DNA of 64,000 bases from Pseudonocardia autotrophica (lineage in GTDB: Bacteria; Actinomycetota; Actinomycetes; Mycobacteriales; Pseudonocardiaceae). Position numbers and translations under genes: made by a program. The DNA lies in NCBI RefSeq assembly GCF_000717175.1, contig NZ_JNYD01000006.1, positions 1 through 64,000 of the forward strand. Reading direction: 5' to 3'. Under the pieces are notes generated by a model. That model was not told the DNA's origin. It worked only from the letters and a program-made list of their open reading frames with translations, and did no database searches. This document shows positions 60,484-64,000 of this stretch, in pieces. How positions within the stretch are numbered: position 1 is the first letter of the stretch; every line of letters begins with the position of its first letter.

Positions 60484-60905
60484 CCCGACACGTCCAGGTG
60501 CGCCAGGACCTTGGTCGGGCGCACCCGGACCAGGAGTTCCCCGGGGACCCCGTTGCGCTTCCCGAACTCCTCCGCGCGGTCGGCGCCCATGTAGCGCCCG
60601 CCCAGCGCGGTGGCGGTCCGGAGCAGCTCGGCGGGGTCCTCGCTCGTCTCCGCCACGCCCTGGACCTGCACGAACGCGTACGGCGGCGCCGGCAGGTCGA
60701 CCGCCAGCGCGACCCGCGGGTCGCGGGCGAGCGCCCGCCCCTTCGCCGTGTCCCGCCCGGTGTTGAAGATCAGCGTGCCGTCCTCGACCAGGAACCAGAC
60801 CGGGGCGGCCAGCGGGCGGCCGTCCGCCGCCGTCCAGGCGAGCACCCCGGTGCGGGTGCCGTGGTTGAGGAACTCGACGATCTCCGGGGTCAGCTCTGCG
60901 CTCAT
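60480..60905 (-). CDS. PPOX-class F420-dependent oxidoreductase
   Basis: A 141-aa split-barrel enzyme: LNHGTRTGVLAWTAADGRPLAAPVWFLVEDGTLIFNTGRDTAKGRALARDPRVALAVD, and a C-terminal LLVRVRPTKVLAHLD. This fits the F420-dependent PPOX class. It is the third split-barrel flavin/F420 protein in the window (with 20794-21468 and 26203-26649). ATG 60905. It converges on the DUF6457-like gene with a 4-base overlap of stop codons. Confidence 0.88.
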   Translation of the reverse strand: MSAELTPEIVEFLNHGTRTGVLAWTAADGRPLAAPVWFLVEDGTLIFNTGRDTAKGRALARDPRVALAVDLPAPPYAFVQVQGVAETSEDPAELLRTATALGGRYMGADRAEEFGKRNGVPGELLVRVRPTKVLAHLDVSG

Positions 60906-61047
60906 GCGGCCAACCTAGATCGGGAACCGGACGACCGCCCGCCCCGCTCGGGGCCGCCCGGACGGTGGTGCGCGCGCCGGCGACGGGTGCGGCCGACCGG
61001 CGCCCGGCGTGAGCCGCCCGCCCGCCGCCGCGCGCTACCGTGACCGC

Positions 61048-61749
61048 GTGCGGACGGTGTCGGCGATCGGGAGGGCGGCGCAACGGCTGGTCTCGCGGCC
61101 CGTGCCGGTGCCCGTCGCTGCCGTGAAGGTCCTGTCCGGCGAGCGCCGGCCGCTGATCGGCGAGGCGCTGGGGGAGCAGCGGCACGCGGGCACCCGGCTC
61201 GACCAGGTCGACGGCACCACGTGCGGCAGCGCCGTGCTCCTCGCCCTCGCCACCTGGGCCGATCCCGCCGAGCTGGAGAAGCTGGAGCTGCGGGAGACGG
61301 ACGCGAGCGGCATCGTCCGCGGCTTCGCCGCCCGCTACGACGCGCGCCAGCGCGAGATCCACGCCGCGACCAACCGGCTCTGGCCGCGAGCGCTGGGCAC
61401 CACGCCGTGGGGCTTCCTGCGCTGGCTGCACACCCACGCCCCGGGCGCGGGCCGCTACCGCATCCGGTTCGTCGACGACGCCTCGGCGACGGACGTCGAC
61501 ACGGCGATCCGGGAGGTCGAGGCGGCCCTGGCCGCCCGCCGGCCCGTCCCGCTGCTCGTCGGGTCGCTGGTGCCGCGGCACTACTGCCTCGCCCTGCGGA
61601 TCGCCGACGACGGCACCTGGCGGGTCTACGAGCCCACCAGCGGCACCGTCCGCGCGCTCGACCCCGGCCTGGTCCGCGCCCGCGCGCTCGCCCCGGTGCT
61701 CGGGTTCGCGCACCTGCACGTCGTGTTCCTGCCGCTGCGGGGCCGCTGA
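61048..61749 (+). CDS. unknown protein with a papain/C39-like Cys-His pattern
   Basis: A 233-aa protein. Cys59 lies in [19 protein letters not shown] at the start of a helix, His178 in [19 protein letters not shown] at the start of a strand, and a polar residue follows in [14 protein letters not shown]. This Cys-helix ... His-strand ... order with the late acidic/polar residue is that of papain-like and C39-like cysteine peptidases or transglutaminase-fold proteins. No signal peptide is seen; the N-terminus is basic and amphipathic. GTG 61048 lies six bases after TACCGT (61036-61041). The assignment rests on pattern only. Confidence 0.62.
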   Translation: MRTVSAIGRAAQRLVSRPVPVPVAAVKVLSGERRPLIGEALGEQRHAGTRLDQVDGTTCGSAVLLALATWADPAELEKLELRETDASGIVRGFAARYDARQREIHAATNRLWPRALGTTPWGFLRWLHTHAPGAGRYRIRFVDDASATDVDTAIREVEAALAARRPVPLLVGSLVPRHYCLALRIADDGTWRVYEPTSGTVRALDPGLVRARALAPVLGFAHLHVVFLPLRGR

Positions 61750-61826
61750 TCGGCGCGACGACCGGGCGTGCCGGGGCGCGACCCACCCCCGGAAACGTGT
61801 CGTACCCGGCTCGTAGACTTGACTGC

Positions 61827-64000
61827 GTGACCGAGACCCTCCCAGCGCGCACCACCTCCCTCCCGCCGAAGTGGAACCCGGCGGAGGTAGAGGGCGTCCT
61901 GTACCGGCGCTGGGTCGACCGCGGCTACTTCGAGGCGGACCCGGCGTCGGGCGAGCCGCCGTACTGCATCGTCATCCCGCCGCCGAACGTCACGGGGAGC
62001 CTGCACCTCGGGCACGCCATGGACCACACCCTGATCGACGTCCTCACCCGGCGACGCCGCATGCAGGGGTACGACGCGCTGTGGCTGCCGGGCATGGACC
62101 ACGCGGGCATCGCCACCCAGAGCGTCGTCGAGCGCCGGCTGGCCGAGGCCGGCGAGCCGGGGCGCCGCGAGCTGGGGCGCGAGGAGTTCGTCCGGCGCGT
62201 CTGGGAGTGGAAGGCCGAGTCGGGCGGCTCGATCCTGGGTCAGATGAAGCGCCTCGGGGACGGGGTGGACTGGACGCGCGAGCGGTTCACGCTCGACGAG
62301 GGCCTGTCCCGCGCCGTCCAGACCGTCTTCAAGAAGATGTTCGACGAGGGGCTGATCTACCGGGCCGAGCGCCTGGTCAACTGGTCGCCCGCGCTGCAGA
62401 GCGCCATCTCGGACATCGAGGTCGACCACAAGGAGGTCGAGGGCGAGCTCGTCTCGATGCGCTACGGGGACGGCGAGGACTCGATCGTCGTCGCCACCAC
62501 CCGCGTCGAGACGATGCTGGGCGACACGGCCGTCGCGGTCCACCCGGACGACGAGCGGTACACCCACCTCGTCGGCCGGACCGTCCGCATGCCCGTCACC
62601 GGGCGGGACATCCCGGTCATCGCCGACCCGTACGTCGACCCGGAGTTCGGCTCCGGCGCCGTCAAGATCACCCCGGCGCACGACCCGAACGACTTCGAGA
62701 TGGGCCGCCGGCACGACCTGCCGATGCCGACGATCATGGACGAGTCCGGGGTCATCGCGAACTCGGGCACCCCGTACGACGGCATGGACCGGTTCGCGGC
62801 GCGCGAGGCCATCCGCGAGCAGCTGCGGGCCGAGGGCCGGATCGTCGCGGAGAAGCGGCCGTACGTCCACAGCGTCGGGCACGACTCGCGCACCGGCGTC
62901 CCGATCGAGCCGCGGCTGTCGCTGCAGTGGTTCGTCCGGGTCGAGTCCCTGGCCAAGGCGTCGGGCGACGCCGTCCGCTCGGGCGAGACGAAGATCCACC
63001 CGCCGGAGATGTCGTCGCGGTTCTTCGACTGGGTCGACAACATGCACGACTGGTGCATCTCCCGGCAGCTGTGGTGGGGCCACCGCATCCCGGTCTGGTA
63101 CGGGCCCGGCGGCGAGACGGTCTGTGTCGGGCCGGACGACGAGGTCCCGACCGGCGAGGGCTGGCGCCAGGACGAGGACGTCCTCGACACCTGGTTCTCC
63201 TCGGGCCTGTGGCCGTTCTCCACGCTGGGCTGGCCGGACGAGACCCCGGACCTGGAGCGGTACTACCCGAACTCCGTCCTGGTCACCGGCTACGACATCC
63301 TGTTCTTCTGGGTCGTCCGGATGATGATGTTCGGCACCTACGCGATGGGCCGCTCGCCGTTCGAGCACGTCTACCTGCACGGGCTCATCCGCGACGAGCA
63401 CGGCAAGAAGATGTCGAAGTCCAAGGGCAACGTCATCGACCCGCTCGAGCTGATCGACGCCTACGGGGCCGACGCGCTGCGGTTCACCATCGCCCGCGGG
63501 TCGAACCCGGGCACGGACATGTCGCTGTCCACGGAGTGGGTCGCGGGCTCCCGCAACTTCACCACCAAGCTGTGGAACGCCGTCCGGTTCGCGGAGGCCA
63601 ACGGCGCCGACCCGGCCCTGCCGCTGCCCACCGAGCCGACCGACGCGGACCGCTGGATCCTCGGGCGGCTGCGCGAGGTCCGGGAGCAGACGGACGCGCT
63701 GCTCGAGGACTTCCAGTTCGCCAAGGCCACCGAGGGCCTCTACCACTTCACGTGGGACGAGCTGTGCGACTGGTACCTCGAGCTGGCCAAGCCCCAGCTC
63801 GACGACCCGGGCACGGCCGAGGGCACCCGCGCCGTCCTGGGGCACGTGTTCGACGCGCTGCTGAGGATCCTGCACCCGATCGTCCCGTTCGTCACCGAGG
63901 CGCTGTGGACGTCGCTGACCGGCGGCGAGACGGTCGTGACCGCGACCTGGCCCGGCGAGGACACCGGGCTGCCGGTCGACGCCGCCGCGGTCGCACGCGT
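61827..64000 (+). CDS. valS: valyl-tRNA synthetase (partial, runs off the window)
   Basis: The first 724 codons of a class I aminoacyl-tRNA synthetase (complete proteins are about 870-900 aa). It shows [15 protein letters not shown] with the HIGH motif as HLGH (residues 60-63), the tRNA-synthetase Val core [16 protein letters not shown], the editing domain ([17 protein letters not shown]), and KMSKSKGN at residues 528-535. GTG 61827 lies seven bases after TAGACT (61814-61819). No T-box leader is present. The frame is intact to base 64000. Confidence 0.97.
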   Translation, partial: MTETLPARTTSLPPKWNPAEVEGVLYRRWVDRGYFEADPASGEPPYCIVIPPPNVTGSLHLGHAMDHTLIDVLTRRRRMQGYDALWLPGMDHAGIATQSVVERRLAEAGEPGRRELGREEFVRRVWEWKAESGGSILGQMKRLGDGVDWTRERFTLDEGLSRAVQTVFKKMFDEGLIYRAERLVNWSPALQSAISDIEVDHKEVEGELVSMRYGDGEDSIVVATTRVETMLGDTAVAVHPDDERYTHLVGRTVRMPVTGRDIPVIADPYVDPEFGSGAVKITPAHDPNDFEMGRRHDLPMPTIMDESGVIANSGTPYDGMDRFAAREAIREQLRAEGRIVAEKRPYVHSVGHDSRTGVPIEPRLSLQWFVRVESLAKASGDAVRSGETKIHPPEMSSRFFDWVDNMHDWCISRQLWWGHRIPVWYGPGGETVCVGPDDEVPTGEGWRQDEDVLDTWFSSGLWPFSTLGWPDETPDLERYYPNSVLVTGYDILFFWVVRMMMFGTYAMGRSPFEHVYLHGLIRDEHGKKMSKSKGNVIDPLELIDAYGADALRFTIARGSNPGTDMSLSTEWVAGSRNFTTKLWNAVRFAEANGADPALPLPTEPTDADRWILGRLREVREQTDALLEDFQFAKATEGLYHFTWDELCDWYLELAKPQLDDPGTAEGTRAVLGHVFDALLRILHPIVPFVTEALWTSLTGGETVVTATWPGEDTGLPVDAAAVAR

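Overview
The window is chromosomal DNA of a high-GC actinobacterium. The GC content looks well above 70%. GTG starts are very common, and about ten genes have a TANNNT -10 hexamer six to eight bases before the start codon, the leaderless arrangement typical of actinomycetes. Several genes belong to typically actinobacterial families: a ~180 kDa NAD-glutamate dehydrogenase, truncated hemoglobin O, F420/deazaflavin-type oxidoreductases, DUF3515 between ddl and thiL, and twin clpP genes. A Pseudonocardia-like member of the Pseudonocardiales is my best guess, by inference and not by any search. I see no tRNA, CRISPR array, insertion sequence or prophage; the window reads as ordinary chromosome with some unusual genes.

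Layout. 1-406: the 3' end of a 23S rRNA gene, a spacer, and a 5S rRNA gene whose 3' part is missing. 407-14465: a tailless ssb paralogue, ettA (ABC-F), a 1523-aa protein with a disordered repeat-rich centre, NAD-glutamate dehydrogenase, a STAS-like protein, an alpha/beta hydrolase, a hotdog thioesterase and an unknown protein. 14536-20150 (minus): a GH13 glucosidase, then a coupled set reading GNAT - prolyl oligopeptidase - MscS channel - trHbO globin. 20196-26649: a TetR gene with its operator, a PNPOx-fold protein divergent from a MocR/PdxR regulator, a SnoaL-like protein, an MFS pump fused to three beta-sandwich repeats, and a PPOX oxidoreductase. 26700-42542: an ICL/PEP-mutase family lyase, ddl, DUF3515, a stand-alone Lrp ligand-binding domain, thiL, a VRADE-repeat protein, two MFS transporters, a UbiB-type kinase-like protein, a Crp/Fnr regulator, a flavin monooxygenase, a nucleotidyltransferase, DUF1697, DedA, a deazaflavin oxidoreductase and a CDF metal exporter.

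42636-48690 (minus) is gltBD (glutamate synthase), with a TTG start and a processed N-terminal cysteine nucleophile. 49217-52495 is a cell-envelope-stress-like cluster: FhuF-type Fe-S protein, Asp23, a zinc-finger/Asp23 fusion, an ECF sigma factor, CsbD and a further Asp23-like protein. The sigma factor, zinc-finger/Asp23 and Asp23 genes are translationally coupled. This is the part I would examine first for an undescribed regulatory circuit. 52637-57165 is the proteostasis block tig-clpP1-clpP2-clpX, with a near-consensus ClgR box before clpP1. 57315-60483 pairs a class III CoA-transferase with an OFA-family transporter and its small partner, pointing to oxalate/formate or a related carboxylate. 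The window ends with a PPOX enzyme, an unknown protein with a Cys/His pair, and the first 724 codons of valS.

Between genes there are many strong GC-rich hairpins, mostly at convergent gene ends. Some fall into dispersed palindrome families: two near-identical 63-bp copies and a related third, plus a five-unit cluster. Nitrogen assimilation (gdh, gltBD), envelope maintenance (ddl, Asp23, MscS, DedA) and protein quality control (tig, clpPX) are the main themes.
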